A DNA stretch of 51,516 bases, from positions 1 through 51,516 of the forward strand of contig JASLNT010000101.1 in NCBI GenBank assembly GCA_030745875.1, in the 5' to 3' direction. Positions 42,532 through 50,693 of the stretch are shown one piece after another; position 1 is the stretch's first letter, and every line of letters starts with the position of its first letter. The notes beneath the pieces are model-generated. The model was given only the letters and a program-made list of their open reading frames with translations. It was not told where the DNA came from and did no database searches. A program made the position numbers and the translations under genes. The stretch is from Phycisphaerae bacterium. Its GTDB lineage: Bacteria; Planctomycetota; Phycisphaerae; SM23-33.

Positions 42532-43872
42532 TCATCGGTTGACAATCTTTATGAGCCTCAGCATGCTGGGCTTCGGAAGCGGTCCTTTGGGTTTGCGGTC
42601 GCGATTGCGGCCGAGGGTCTCCCAGCGGAGCATGTATCGCACGCCCGGACGCCCGGACTTGCCGATATCGCCCGCGGTCCGAACGCCAATTCCCTTGAAC
42701 GCTGATTCCCGTTTGGTTACTTCGATCGGGAGCGAGCGTTTCTTCGGTTTGGCGACGCCAAGCGGTTTGAGGGTCTCCTCATCAATGACCAGCAACCCTT
42801 GCCCGTGTCTTATGTGTCTGTAAGGCAGGTGAAGTTTGCCATCGCCGGCGGGAATGACCGCACCAACGCGGATCTCAACATTGATAGCCCCGCCGCCGTG
42901 GAAATTCCAGCGATAGTCCCAATCGCTCACGCAACTGATCCTCCACTTACCGCCGATGAACCGCGCGACGTACGCCTGGATATTGCCCTCTGAATCGAAC
43001 TTGTGGTACGAAGCCACCACGCGTTTTTTCGAGTCGAAACCGGCGCTTCCCGTAACGTTGATAATCCCTCCGCCCGAGGGGACGGGGTCTATGATCACGC
43101 CCTTGGTCCCGCTAAGCGTTATCGGCAGCTTGATCGGCTGACCGGCGATGGTTTCCCAGTGCTTCAGATCTTTGGTTCGCGCGTACGAGAAGTCGTGATT
43201 CGTCCGACAATCGGGGGTGTCTCGCCACATCCAGGTCATGTGAAAATAACCGTCCGGACCGAGGCTCGGACCGCGCATGTAGGCGTTCATCTTGCCCTGC
43301 CCGTCAGTCAACGGCGTGTCCAGCAGCTTCCGCCATGCCTTGGTCTTGTGGTCGTAAACGTTGTATATTTCATTCCCGTTTCCGCTGCCCCCGTCGCGAT
43401 AGTGGTAGATAAACTCGCCCGACCCGCCCCGCATGAAATTCGGATACGTGCAGCGTTTTTCGTTCTTACCGGTCATCGCCTTGATACGCTCAAAGCTGGT
43501 TATGTCCCCCGGTTTCGACGTCCTGAAGTAGATCAGCGGAACGCAATGCATGTTCCCGCTCAGGTGGATGCAACCGTCATCGTCGATCGCCATCGTAACG
43601 CTGTTATGGCTGTCCCAGCCGACTCTGGAAGGCAGAATCTGGTATTTCCACTTCTTCGAATCGAGCGTGCGAGACGCAACGGTCATGCGGTGCTCAGCGT
43701 CGTAGTAAGCCACATACTGGCGCTTACCGTGAGTCAATAGGCAGAAGCCCACGGGAAACCCCGCTTCAACGCGGGAGATATCCAGCGACTCAGCAACAAC
43801 CGGCCCGGCAGCCGCCGCAGAACAGACGCCAAGGGCGCAGAGGACAGCAACGGCGAGGCTTGTCGATTTCAT
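42532..43872 (-). CDS. Secreted BNR-4 propeller protein, possible polysaccharide lyase
   Basis: 446 residues with a signal peptide (LAVAVLCALGVCSAAAA). A seven-bladed BNR-4 type propeller is indicated by 'GKRQYVAYYDAEHRMTVASR', 'GWDSHNSVTMAIDDDGCIHL' and 'YPNFMRGGSGEFIYHYRDGG'. The His-containing blades 'DSHNS...HLSGNMH' and 'RTNHDFSYARTKDLKHWE' are those carrying the catalytic His/Tyr in ulvan-lyase families of this fold (PL24/PL25), so a lyase acting on sulfated uronic-acid polymers is possible. Most BNR-4 proteins have no tested function. GGAAGG lies 7 bases before the ATG. It is flanked by PQQ-propeller genes on the same strand. Confidence 0.78.
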   Translation of the reverse strand: MKSTSLAVAVLCALGVCSAAAAGPVVAESLDISRVEAGFPVGFCLLTHGKRQYVAYYDAEHRMTVASRTLDSKKWKYQILPSRVGWDSHNSVTMAIDDDGCIHLSGNMHCVPLIYFRTSKPGDITSFERIKAMTGKNEKRCTYPNFMRGGSGEFIYHYRDGGSGNGNEIYNVYDHKTKAWRKLLDTPLTDGQGKMNAYMRGPSLGPDGYFHMTWMWRDTPDCRTNHDFSYARTKDLKHWETIAGQPIKLPITLSGTKGVIIDPVPSGGGIINVTGSAGFDSKKRVVASYHKFDSEGNIQAYVARFIGGKWRISCVSDWDYRWNFHGGGAINVEIRVGAVIPAGDGKLHLPYRHIRHGQGLLVIDEETLKPLGVAKPKKRSLPIEVTKRESAFKGIGVRTAGDIGKSGRPGVRYMLRWETLGRNRDRKPKGPLPKPSMLRLIKIVNR

Positions 43873-43896
43873 GTCGGAACCTTCCGTTAAGGGCGG

Positions 43897-45228
43897 TTAC
43901 TTCTTGGCGGCCTGGGGCTTCTTCAGACAGATCATTTCCTTGTCCGTACGGATCAGCAGGCGCCCGTGGGCGGCCACGATGGTGCTGAAGCAGACCTTGG
44001 CGTCAACCGAACTGCGGTGCAGTTCCTTGAACTTATCGCCCGCTTCCAGCACAACGTACGTGCCGCCCTTAGAGATGCAGTATATCTTACCGTCGGCTCC
44101 GGTAGGCGAGGCCCGCCAGGGTCCCTTGCCCTTGAATTCATGCTGCCACTTGACCTTGCCGGTTTTCGGATCGAGACAGGTTATCACCTTCTTCTTACCC
44201 CGGTCGGGCAGGATGTACAGTGACCCTTGATAGATCAGCGGCGAGCAGACGTCCGCCGATGCGCCTTCGGTCCATTTCCACGCATAGTCCGTATGCTTGA
44301 TCCGTCCCGAACCGCCCGGTTTCAGGGCGAACGTTCCCCGCCCGAGCGCCTGGTTGGTGATCACCAGGCCGTCGACGATCACCGGACACGAGACAATCCG
44401 CTGGAAAACCTCGCGCGTCTTGGTGTACTCCCACCGCCACAGCTCCTTGCCCGTGTCGATGTTATGACCGGTAACGTACTCGCCGCCGCACATGATAAGT
44501 TCGGGGCCTCGCTTCACCTCAACAACCATCGGCGTGATGTAGGTGTCTTTGCAGTCGAGTTTCGCGTCGGTGTGGCGCTTCTGGGTCCAGATGGTTTTAC
44601 CACTGGCCGATTCGAGGCAGAGGATCAGCGAATCAAGCGGCTTCTTCGCTTTGTCCATCCCCTTCGTGTAAGGCCACCCCTCCGCCGTACGCAACAACGG
44701 AATGTACAACCGCCCTTTGCGAAGCAGCGGGCTGGCGCTGTAACCGAAGCGCACGGCGAACGGACCATAGTCTGCAGCGAGCTTCCGCGACCAGAGTATC
44801 TTACCGTCAAGGTCGGTAGCGCACAGGTCGCCCGTACCGAACAGGAAGTACACGCTCTTTCCGTCGCTGGCCGGGCTGCACGAGGCAATGGCGCGAGGAG
44901 AGGGCTTACCGCTGGACATCACCTTGCTCCAGATCGTCTTACCGTCTTTCAGGCTTATGCACATTCCCAGCAGGTCCTGGCCTTCAGTCTTTCTGGATGT
45001 GGTGAATATCCGATCTCCAACGACGATCGGCGTGGAGCCCCCGGGCCCGGGCATGGCGACTTTCCAGGCGGTGTTCTCAGCCTTGGTGATATCCGTGGGC
45101 AAATTCGTCTCATCGGTCGAACCGTTGAGTTCGGGTCCGCGCCATTGCATCCAGTCCCCGGCGCCAGCCAAACCGGCCGTCAAAACCATCGTCACCAGGA
45201 CTCCGCTGATCATTGCATACTGTCTCAT
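43897..45228 (-). CDS. Secreted PQQ-type beta-propeller protein
   Basis: 443 residues from ATG 45228, chosen because GAGGTG precedes it; an in-frame GTG four codons upstream overlaps that site. A signal peptide (ISGVLVTMVLTAGLAGAG) leads to 'DWMQWRGPELNGST', the common start of planctomycete WRGP-motif PQQ-like proteins. Eight-blade repeats follow ('TDLDGKILWSRKL', 'LESASGKTIWTQKR', 'IDTGKELWRWEY', 'LDPKTGKVKWQHEF'). No haem or dehydrogenase motif. Likely extracytoplasmic binding or scaffold protein. Confidence 0.83.
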   Translation of the reverse strand: MRQYAMISGVLVTMVLTAGLAGAGDWMQWRGPELNGSTDETNLPTDITKAENTAWKVAMPGPGGSTPIVVGDRIFTTSRKTEGQDLLGMCISLKDGKTIWSKVMSSGKPSPRAIASCSPASDGKSVYFLFGTGDLCATDLDGKILWSRKLAADYGPFAVRFGYSASPLLRKGRLYIPLLRTAEGWPYTKGMDKAKKPLDSLILCLESASGKTIWTQKRHTDAKLDCKDTYITPMVVEVKRGPELIMCGGEYVTGHNIDTGKELWRWEYTKTREVFQRIVSCPVIVDGLVITNQALGRGTFALKPGGSGRIKHTDYAWKWTEGASADVCSPLIYQGSLYILPDRGKKKVITCLDPKTGKVKWQHEFKGKGPWRASPTGADGKIYCISKGGTYVVLEAGDKFKELHRSSVDAKVCFSTIVAAHGRLLIRTDKEMICLKKPQAAKK

Positions 45229-45573
45229 GTGTAAAGTCACCTCGTAGATTATGTCGTAGAATTCGTCGGCGGCGGTCGGCCGGGACCGCCCAGCCGCTTA
45301 GATTCAATCACACGCCGGTTGTTTTCGCAAGATCAAAGAAGTCGCTGACGCGTCGCGAATGGAATGTATCGCTCCTTCCGGCTTGGCTGCTCCGCCGAGG
45401 AACGGGCGGCCTTCTTGCTCGCTGTTCCCCGCTGAAAGACCCTTCAGGTCACTAAAAAGAAACGCGGAACTCCAGTTGAGGCCAAAACTAGCCGAATTAT
45501 AGGGAGGTCAGGGAGCTGTCTTGCCTACTACTGTATTTCCTGCTGCATATGCGGGCAAGAACAGGAGTTATAC
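45229..45573. other. 345-base intergenic region
   Basis: No convincing ORF. It contains a perfect hairpin GGCGGTC-ggccgg-GACCGCC near 45270-45290, close upstream of the PQQ gene, and a weak plus-strand promoter candidate TTGAGG (45476-45481)-N16-TATAGG (45498-45503) for the porin-like gene. Confidence 0.5.
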
Positions 45574-46764
45574 TTGATCTGCACTACGGGACATAGAGAC
45601 CCGGACGGGCCCGCACGAGTTCTGCAAGCCCTTGACCGGACGTTACTTGTGGGCTTGGTGATAGCGGCTGGGTTGCAGATCGGCTGCACCTCCGCCTTCC
45701 AGGCATCGTCAACCCAAACGCCACAGACGCCACAAGTGCAAATCGCCCGGGATACCGCCCCAGGCGTTCAGGATGAAGAGGCCTTCACCCTCGATGATGC
45801 GGAAGCCCAAGACAAGGCCCCGTCGTTCCTGGATCGGCTCGAGGAGAATCTTCGTCTCAACGTTGACGTCTACTCCCGAGGCTCGACAACGCACCAGCGC
45901 GGCCAGGCGTCCTGGCTCAACGCGGTTGGGCTGGATCTTCACAAGGTCTTCTCCGCCCCCGACGGCGACATTGGCACGCTGGTCCTCCAGCCGTTTCTCG
46001 CCCGGCGGGACAATGCAATCCCGGTCCCCCATCACACTGACGGCAGCAGCGATTGGGAGATAGAGCTCCACGACTTCTACTTCAATCTTCGCCGATGGGG
46101 ACGAGGCCGAACCAATATCAAGGTCGGCCATTTCGACATCCCCTTCGGCCTGGAGCCTACGGTCGACACGCACGTGCGGCTGCACCAACTGATCAGCAAC
46201 GAGAACATCGGCATGAAGAAGGACTGGGGCGTATCGATCAACGGCGAACTGCCCAAGTTCGACTACGAGATCTCCCTGACCCAGGGGTCCGGACACGAAT
46301 GGATCAACAAGGGCAAGAACCACGCCCTTGCCGCCCGAATCGGCACGCCGGGCGGCAGGAACTTCGTGGCCGGAGCCTCGGTGTTCCACGGGCGGATTCT
46401 CGGACACCACGGAAACCTGATGCGGCGGTCCCGCGTCGGCGTGGACGCGGCATGGAAGGTAGAGCAGTTCACGCTCCGATCCGAAGCATCGATGGGTCAA
46501 GACTCCGATAACGACGTGCTCAACGCTCTTGCTGAGGTGAATTGGAACACGCCCGACCAAAAGTTTGAGGCCTACCTCCAGGGCGTCTATTTGGGGTCTG
46601 AGGCGACCGGAACGTGGGACGAGAAGGTCCAGACCCGCGTCGGCGGGCGGTGGCAAATGTCCAAACACTTCAGCCTGAGCGCTCAATACAGCCACGACAT
46701 CGTCGACCGGGCAACAGAGCCTGCCGACGGGATGTTCACCATACAGTTGAGATTCTACTACTGA
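45574..46764 (+). CDS. Porin-like outer-membrane beta-barrel protein
   Basis: 396 residues starting at TTG 45574, with AGGAG six bases upstream; no ATG lies nearby in frame. A hydrophobic segment ends in a lipobox-like LQIGC. Alternating strands typical of a barrel follow ('TNIKVGHFDIPFGLEPTVDTH', 'RVGVDAAWKVEQFTLRSEASMG', 'KFEAYLQGVYLGSE') and the protein ends in the aromatic 'FTIQLRFYY', a C-terminal outer-membrane insertion signal. The pattern resembles phosphate-selective or short-chain porin-like barrels. Probably first gene of an operon with the FMN-like protein and the histidine kinase (13- and 12-base gaps). Confidence 0.75.
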   Translation: MICTTGHRDPDGPARVLQALDRTLLVGLVIAAGLQIGCTSAFQASSTQTPQTPQVQIARDTAPGVQDEEAFTLDDAEAQDKAPSFLDRLEENLRLNVDVYSRGSTTHQRGQASWLNAVGLDLHKVFSAPDGDIGTLVLQPFLARRDNAIPVPHHTDGSSDWEIELHDFYFNLRRWGRGRTNIKVGHFDIPFGLEPTVDTHVRLHQLISNENIGMKKDWGVSINGELPKFDYEISLTQGSGHEWINKGKNHALAARIGTPGGRNFVAGASVFHGRILGHHGNLMRRSRVGVDAAWKVEQFTLRSEASMGQDSDNDVLNALAEVNWNTPDQKFEAYLQGVYLGSEATGTWDEKVQTRVGGRWQMSKHFSLSAQYSHDIVDRATEPADGMFTIQLRFYY

Positions 46765-46777
46765 TCCGGAGGAAGGT

Positions 46778-47878
46778 ATGAAAGCCAAATCAAAACGCCT
46801 ATTACCGGCCGCGGCGCTCTGTGGGACAGTGCTGCTGCTGGCCTCGGCGGCAGGGGCGGCCAACTGCTCCCTGCGCAATCCCGATCGCCAGATATATGCA
46901 ATATACCCCAAGGCCACCTCCTATCGCTCGATCGTAGCCAAGGTGGGCGTGCAACAGAAGCGTGTCGTCGAACAAGCCATCGGGATACCCTTGGCGCTCA
47001 GCGACCTTGGCAAACACACTGTGTACATCGTCATGAAGGGCTCGACACCCATCGGTTTCGTTCATGCCCGAAGCGAGGTCGGCAAGTCGGGGCTGGTGGA
47101 GTTCGTATGGTCGGTCGATCTCAATCTGCGAATAAGAGACTTTGTCGTGGAGCGCGGCCGCGAAAAGCACATGGACGCAATCCGAACAGACGCTTTTCGC
47201 CGCAAGCTCATCGGCGCCGGGGCCAAGCAGTTGCGTTCTCTGCTGAGCGCCGACGGAAAGAACATAAACACAGCAACGTTGAACATCGCTCCCGAGGCCG
47301 AAGCCATCGCACGATGCGCTATCCTCAGCGCCGCCAAGATGCAGGCGATCATGGCGACGTGTTTCTTCGATCCCCTGCTGAAGGTGCGGCTGATGGGAAA
47401 CGTCCATGCGTTCTTTCCGGACACCGCCAAGGTGACCAAGGTCAACGCGCCGCTCGATGCTTCGGTGGCCCAAGCCGTCAAGAAGACCACAGGTTCCGAA
47501 TCCGGCGGCTTGGACCCTAAGTCCCTAACCGTCCTCCGTGCGATCGACAAGTCGGGCAAGACACTCGGCCTGCTGGTCTTCAGCAAATCAGCGACCGAAA
47601 GATCTCGGTGCGAAATGTGGTGGGCGGTCTCCGCAGAAGGCGTGATCCAGGCGTCAGTCGCAGACGTCCTGGCCCGCTTGGAGATATGCAGGGACTTCAA
47701 CCGCCTGGGCGCCAAGGACCTGGGGCAATTGCTCCGGCTTCGTAAGGCCCCCGCCGGAGCCGCAAAGTCGACCGGACAAACAGGCTCCGACGCGCCAAAC
47801 CCGCCAATCTGCGCCATGGTGGTCAACCATACCGTCGAAGCACTTACAGCATTGAAGGTCCATGGCGTCATCCACTGA
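46778..47878 (+). CDS. Periplasmic protein with degenerate FMN-binding-like domain
   Basis: 366 residues with a signal peptide (LCGTVLLLASAAGAANC). 'HTVYIVMKGSTPIGFVHARSEVGKSGLVEFVWSVDLNLRIRDFVVERGRE' resembles the start of RnfG/NosR-type FMN-binding domains. At the place of the flavin-accepting S/T-G-A-T motif it reads 'NTATLNIAPEAEAIARCAI', so covalent FMN attachment is doubtful. The C-terminal half repeats a similar fold ('LDPKSLTVLRAIDKSGKTLGLLVFSKS'). AGGAAGGT precedes the ATG. Sitting between a porin and a sensor kinase, it may be a periplasmic ligand or redox sensor protein (inference). Confidence 0.6.
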   Translation: MKAKSKRLLPAAALCGTVLLLASAAGAANCSLRNPDRQIYAIYPKATSYRSIVAKVGVQQKRVVEQAIGIPLALSDLGKHTVYIVMKGSTPIGFVHARSEVGKSGLVEFVWSVDLNLRIRDFVVERGREKHMDAIRTDAFRRKLIGAGAKQLRSLLSADGKNINTATLNIAPEAEAIARCAILSAAKMQAIMATCFFDPLLKVRLMGNVHAFFPDTAKVTKVNAPLDASVAQAVKKTTGSESGGLDPKSLTVLRAIDKSGKTLGLLVFSKSATERSRCEMWWAVSAEGVIQASVADVLARLEICRDFNRLGAKDLGQLLRLRKAPAGAAKSTGQTGSDAPNPPICAMVVNHTVEALTALKVHGVIH

Positions 47879-47890
47879 GGCAGCAGCCCT

Positions 47891-49423
47891 ATGCGCGTAA
47901 CGCACTACATAACCATGTCTCTGATCACCGGCATCGTCGGCGCGGCGATGCTCGTGTTGGTTTCCGGTGTGCTTATGACGCAACTCAAGGACGCCTCGGA
48001 ATCATCCGGCCATGCCTCGAAGGACGTCCAACTCGTTGGCGCATTCGCCCGCAACAGCAGTCAGATGCTCACAGTGATCGATCTGCTCACCGCTGATTCC
48101 TCGGGGTTGTTCGTGGTGGCCGAACAGATCAACGAGAAGTGCCGCCAGAACATCAAAGAACTCGCCGCCTCCCAGACCTTTTCCGACTCGGCCCTCATCG
48201 CCAAGATCGACCGGACATTCGAAGCCCTGGTCAATGAAGGGGTCGAGGTGGCTATGGCTGACGGCGAACCCGATGTGAAAGACACAAAACTGGCCGTATT
48301 CGACAAGACGGTCCAATCTTACCAGGATCTGGTCGCCACGCTCGAGACCGAAGCGTGGGAGACAGCCGAACGTCAGACCAAAGCACTCGACGCGCAAAGG
48401 GCGCAGGCCTATTGGGTGATAGGCCTTCTGGGCGTTCTTTACCTTGCCGGGTTGGTTACGATCCGCCAGTGGACTTCCCGGCGCCTGGTCGGTCCGTTGC
48501 GGTCGCTTGCAGACGCAGCCGAAAAGGCCGCTGCCGACCGCGTGCCCTTCGTGTTCGAGACAATGGAGCCCATGGAAGTCAGGCAGCTTTCCGAAAGCAT
48601 CGCTCGGTTCGTAACGACCCTGGAGACCGCCACCCTGCAGGCCAAAGCGGCCAACACCGCCAAAAGCAACTTCCTGGCCAACATGTCCCATGAAATCCGC
48701 ACGCCGATGAACGGTGTTATCGGGATGACGGGACTGCTGTTGGACACGGAACTTACTAACGAGCAGAGAGAGTTCGCCGAAATTGTCCAAACGTGCAGCG
48801 ATCAACTCCTGTCGCTAATCAACGATATTTTGGATTTCTCGAAAGTCGAGGCCGGGCAGATGGAAATCGAGAAGGTGAACTTTGACTTGCGTGTCGCGGT
48901 CGAGGAGGCCCTTGAAACGGTCGTGCACCAAACCAACGCAAAAGGGCTCCAACTCTCGTCCGATATCGACGGGGATATCCCTTCTCCGTTGAAAGGAGAT
49001 CCGAACCGGCTCAAACAGGTGCTGATCAATCTCGCGGGCAATGCTATCAAGTTCACCGAACAGGGCGAGGTTGCAATCAGTGCGGCGCTGGACGAAGAGT
49101 CCGATGGCCTGGCGACTGTTCGCTTCACGGTTCAGGACACGGGGATCGGCATTCCCCCGAACCTCGCCGACAGCCTGTTTGAATCGTTCACGCAAGCCGA
49201 CGCCTCAACAACCCGGAAGTACGGAGGGACCGGTCTGGGCCTGACCATTTCCAAACAGCTTACCGAACTGATGGGAGGGCAAATCGGCGTGCACAACAAC
49301 ATGGGAGCCGGATCGACCTTCTGGTTCACCGTCGTGCTGGAAAAGCCGCCTCTATCCACCGCGTCGCAAAACATCCCCGCCGATGCACCGAGGCTGGGGG
49401 CGATCGCGGCAGGCGGCGACTAA
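47891..49423 (+). CDS. Membrane-bound sensor histidine kinase
   Basis: 510 residues. Two transmembrane helices (ITGIVGAAMLVLVSGVLM and YWVIGLLGVLYLAGLVTI) flank a helical periplasmic sensor of about 150 residues. A HAMP-like linker follows, then HisKA with H267 (FLANMSHEIRTPMNGVIGM) and HATPase_c with N box 'NLAGNAIKFT', G1 'DTGIGIP' and G2 'GGTGLGLTISKQL'. The sequence is of the hybrid-kinase class (BarA/LuxQ-like), yet no receiver domain follows. No response regulator lies nearby, so its partner is elsewhere. It begins 12 bases after the FMN-like gene. Confidence 0.9.
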   Translation: MRVTHYITMSLITGIVGAAMLVLVSGVLMTQLKDASESSGHASKDVQLVGAFARNSSQMLTVIDLLTADSSGLFVVAEQINEKCRQNIKELAASQTFSDSALIAKIDRTFEALVNEGVEVAMADGEPDVKDTKLAVFDKTVQSYQDLVATLETEAWETAERQTKALDAQRAQAYWVIGLLGVLYLAGLVTIRQWTSRRLVGPLRSLADAAEKAAADRVPFVFETMEPMEVRQLSESIARFVTTLETATLQAKAANTAKSNFLANMSHEIRTPMNGVIGMTGLLLDTELTNEQREFAEIVQTCSDQLLSLINDILDFSKVEAGQMEIEKVNFDLRVAVEEALETVVHQTNAKGLQLSSDIDGDIPSPLKGDPNRLKQVLINLAGNAIKFTEQGEVAISAALDEESDGLATVRFTVQDTGIGIPPNLADSLFESFTQADASTTRKYGGTGLGLTISKQLTELMGGQIGVHNNMGAGSTFWFTVVLEKPPLSTASQNIPADAPRLGAIAAGGD

Positions 49424-49518
49424 CGGCGCCCCACATTCCACACCCCGAGCCCCAAGCCGCCAATCCCAATCTCCCCAGCCCGCATTTCTATTCTGCTACG
49501 ACAAGAGCAAAGAAGGTA

Positions 49519-49547
49519 TTGACGGACCACTCTGTCAGAAGTACAAT
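49519..49547 (+). promoter_or_regulatory. Promoter of tRNA-Lys
   Basis: TTGACG (49519-49524), a 17-base spacer and TACAAT (49542-49547), followed by a GC-rich stretch (GCTTCGCCC), as is common at stable-RNA promoters. A small leader hairpin CCATCT/AGATGG follows the expected start. Confidence 0.72.
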
Positions 49548-49581
49548 GCTTCGCCCATCTGGGAAGATGGTGTTGACCAAC

Positions 49582-49654
<73 letters not shown>

Positions 49655-49661
49655 TTCAATG

Positions 49662-49687
49662 AACCGGCCATGACAGGCCGGTTTTTT
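49662..49687 (+). terminator. Rho-independent terminator of tRNA-Lys
   Basis: AACCGGCC (49662-49669), a 6-base loop, GGCCGGTT (49676-49683) and a run of six T (49682-49687). Confidence 0.9.
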
Positions 49688-50102
49688 ATGGGATGCGACA
49701 ATTCCAGCCCACGCAAGCCAGTGCGTCACGAACGACACGAAACGCCACAAAAAATAACCAACGCGCCCCACTATGCGTCACACCTCCGCGCTCAGCCAAT
49801 AAGCCCCGCCAGTCCCCTCGTCGTCGCGACCAGACCGCACGATACGAGGTTGTAAATAAATTGCCTCCGGGTGCAACCGTTTGGCAACTACTGGTTCGCA
49901 AAATTGTGGCCTGCAGTACCATCGAGGCGGGCCTTGGTGACCCAGCGCGGCGAGGAGAAGCTGGCAGCCCTTTACATCGCAAACAGGGACACAGATAGAC
50001 ACGGAGACTTGGGACAACGGCGCGCCAAGAGGAACTCTTCAACCCTCTTCGGAAGATCAGGTCTTATCGTCGTGTGGGCCGTACGGTGCTTAGCACCTTC
50101 CT
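49688..50102. other. Low-coding stretch downstream of tRNA-Lys
   Basis: No reading frame on either strand has a plausible start site, composition or recognisable protein. No copy of the tRNA 3' end was seen here that would mark an integrated element's attachment site. Confidence 0.5.
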
Positions 50103-50206
50103 CGGTTGACACTGTGTTAACGGCGATTAACACAGTGTTAATCGTCTATTGTGGGTATCTATGCTGTGTCAACCGGACGATTTGGCCAATTACGCTGTGT
50201 CAACGG
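50103..50206. promoter_or_regulatory. Six-copy operator/iteron-like array
   Basis: Six copies of the 12-mer C-N-R-T-T-R-A-C-A-C-W-G: 50103-50114 (+), 50112-50123 (-), 50124-50135 (+), 50133-50144 (-), 50164-50175 (-) and 50195-50206 (-). Copies 1/2 and 3/4 form two abutting 21-bp palindromes; the second (50124-50144) is perfect around its central base. Copies 4, 5 and 6 are direct repeats spaced exactly 31 bases. A TATAGT at 50225-50230 follows, placing the last three sites near -98, -67 and -36. This fits binding by a dimeric regulator; iterons or recombinase sites are alternatives. Confidence 0.7.
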
Positions 50207-50224
50207 CAAGAAAGGCGTCCCTCT

Positions 50225-50230
50225 TATAGT
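50225..50230 (+). promoter_or_regulatory. -10-like TATAGT after the operator array
   Basis: TATAGT without a good -35, downstream of the six-site array, as in activator-dependent promoters. A leader hairpin ATAGCG/CGCTAT follows before the ORF at 50288. Confidence 0.35.
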
Positions 50231-50287
50231 CTTTAGGGTATAGCGCAAAAGCGGTAAAGACGCTATGGCCCCCTTGGAGCAAACGAG

Positions 50288-50389
50288 ATGGCATTGGCGG
50301 GACACAACAAAGGTAAGAAGTGGGTGCCCGGCGAAGGGTACAGGTTCCCGCCTGAGAAGCTCAAACCGGTAAAGAAGCCAAAGACGTGA
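50288..50389 (+). CDS. Very small basic protein (33 residues)
   Basis: ATG at 50288 with GGAG nine bases upstream. The product begins MALAGHNKGKKWVPGEGYRF and ends in a Lys/Pro-rich tail (PPEKLKPVKKPKT). It is strongly basic, without a membrane segment. No family recognised. Its link to the operator array and the -10-like element upstream raises the chance that it is expressed. Confidence 0.45.
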   Translation: MALAGHNKGKKWVPGEGYRFPPEKLKPVKKPKT

Positions 50390-50537
50390 ACCGCCTACGG
50401 AGGACAAGCGGGAACAGCCGTGCGTGTCACTTACGTTGTCATAGTCAAACCCGGTCGCACGTTGGAAAAAGCCGTGCACAGCGGACGTGACAATCTGAAC
50501 GAAAGGTGCGCTTTAGAGAACCTTGAGGAGAGTTGCG

Positions 50538-50693
50538 ATGAGTCAACAAGAAGGGCCAGTGGGCTATACCACATCCGATCCAAACGCGCAACCTCACGTG
50601 CGCCGAACATGGAGAAAGATATTCTCACATGCGATAACCCTGCCGAAATCTGAAAACTCTTTTCCAGATTTCAGTCCATCAATTACGCGTTAG
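50538..50693 (+). CDS. Small hypothetical protein (51 residues)
   Basis: ATG at 50538 preceded by TTGAGGAGAG, a strong ribosome site. The product starts MSQQEGPVGYTTSDPNAQPH and has a short Arg/Lys-rich middle (VRRTWRKIF). The end is Ser/Pro-rich. No family recognised. Within it lies an 8-bp hairpin GAAATCTG/CAGATTTC (about 50645-50672). Confidence 0.42.
   Translation: MSQQEGPVGYTTSDPNAQPHVRRTWRKIFSHAITLPKSENSFPDFSPSITR

Noticed and set aside
49871..50236. A 121-codon open frame after tRNA-Lys
   Set aside because: It runs through the operator array, has no ribosome site and no recognisable protein pattern.
50420..50653. A 77-codon open frame between the two tiny ORFs
   Set aside because: It overlaps the 51-residue ORF, which has a better ribosome site; composition is not protein-like.
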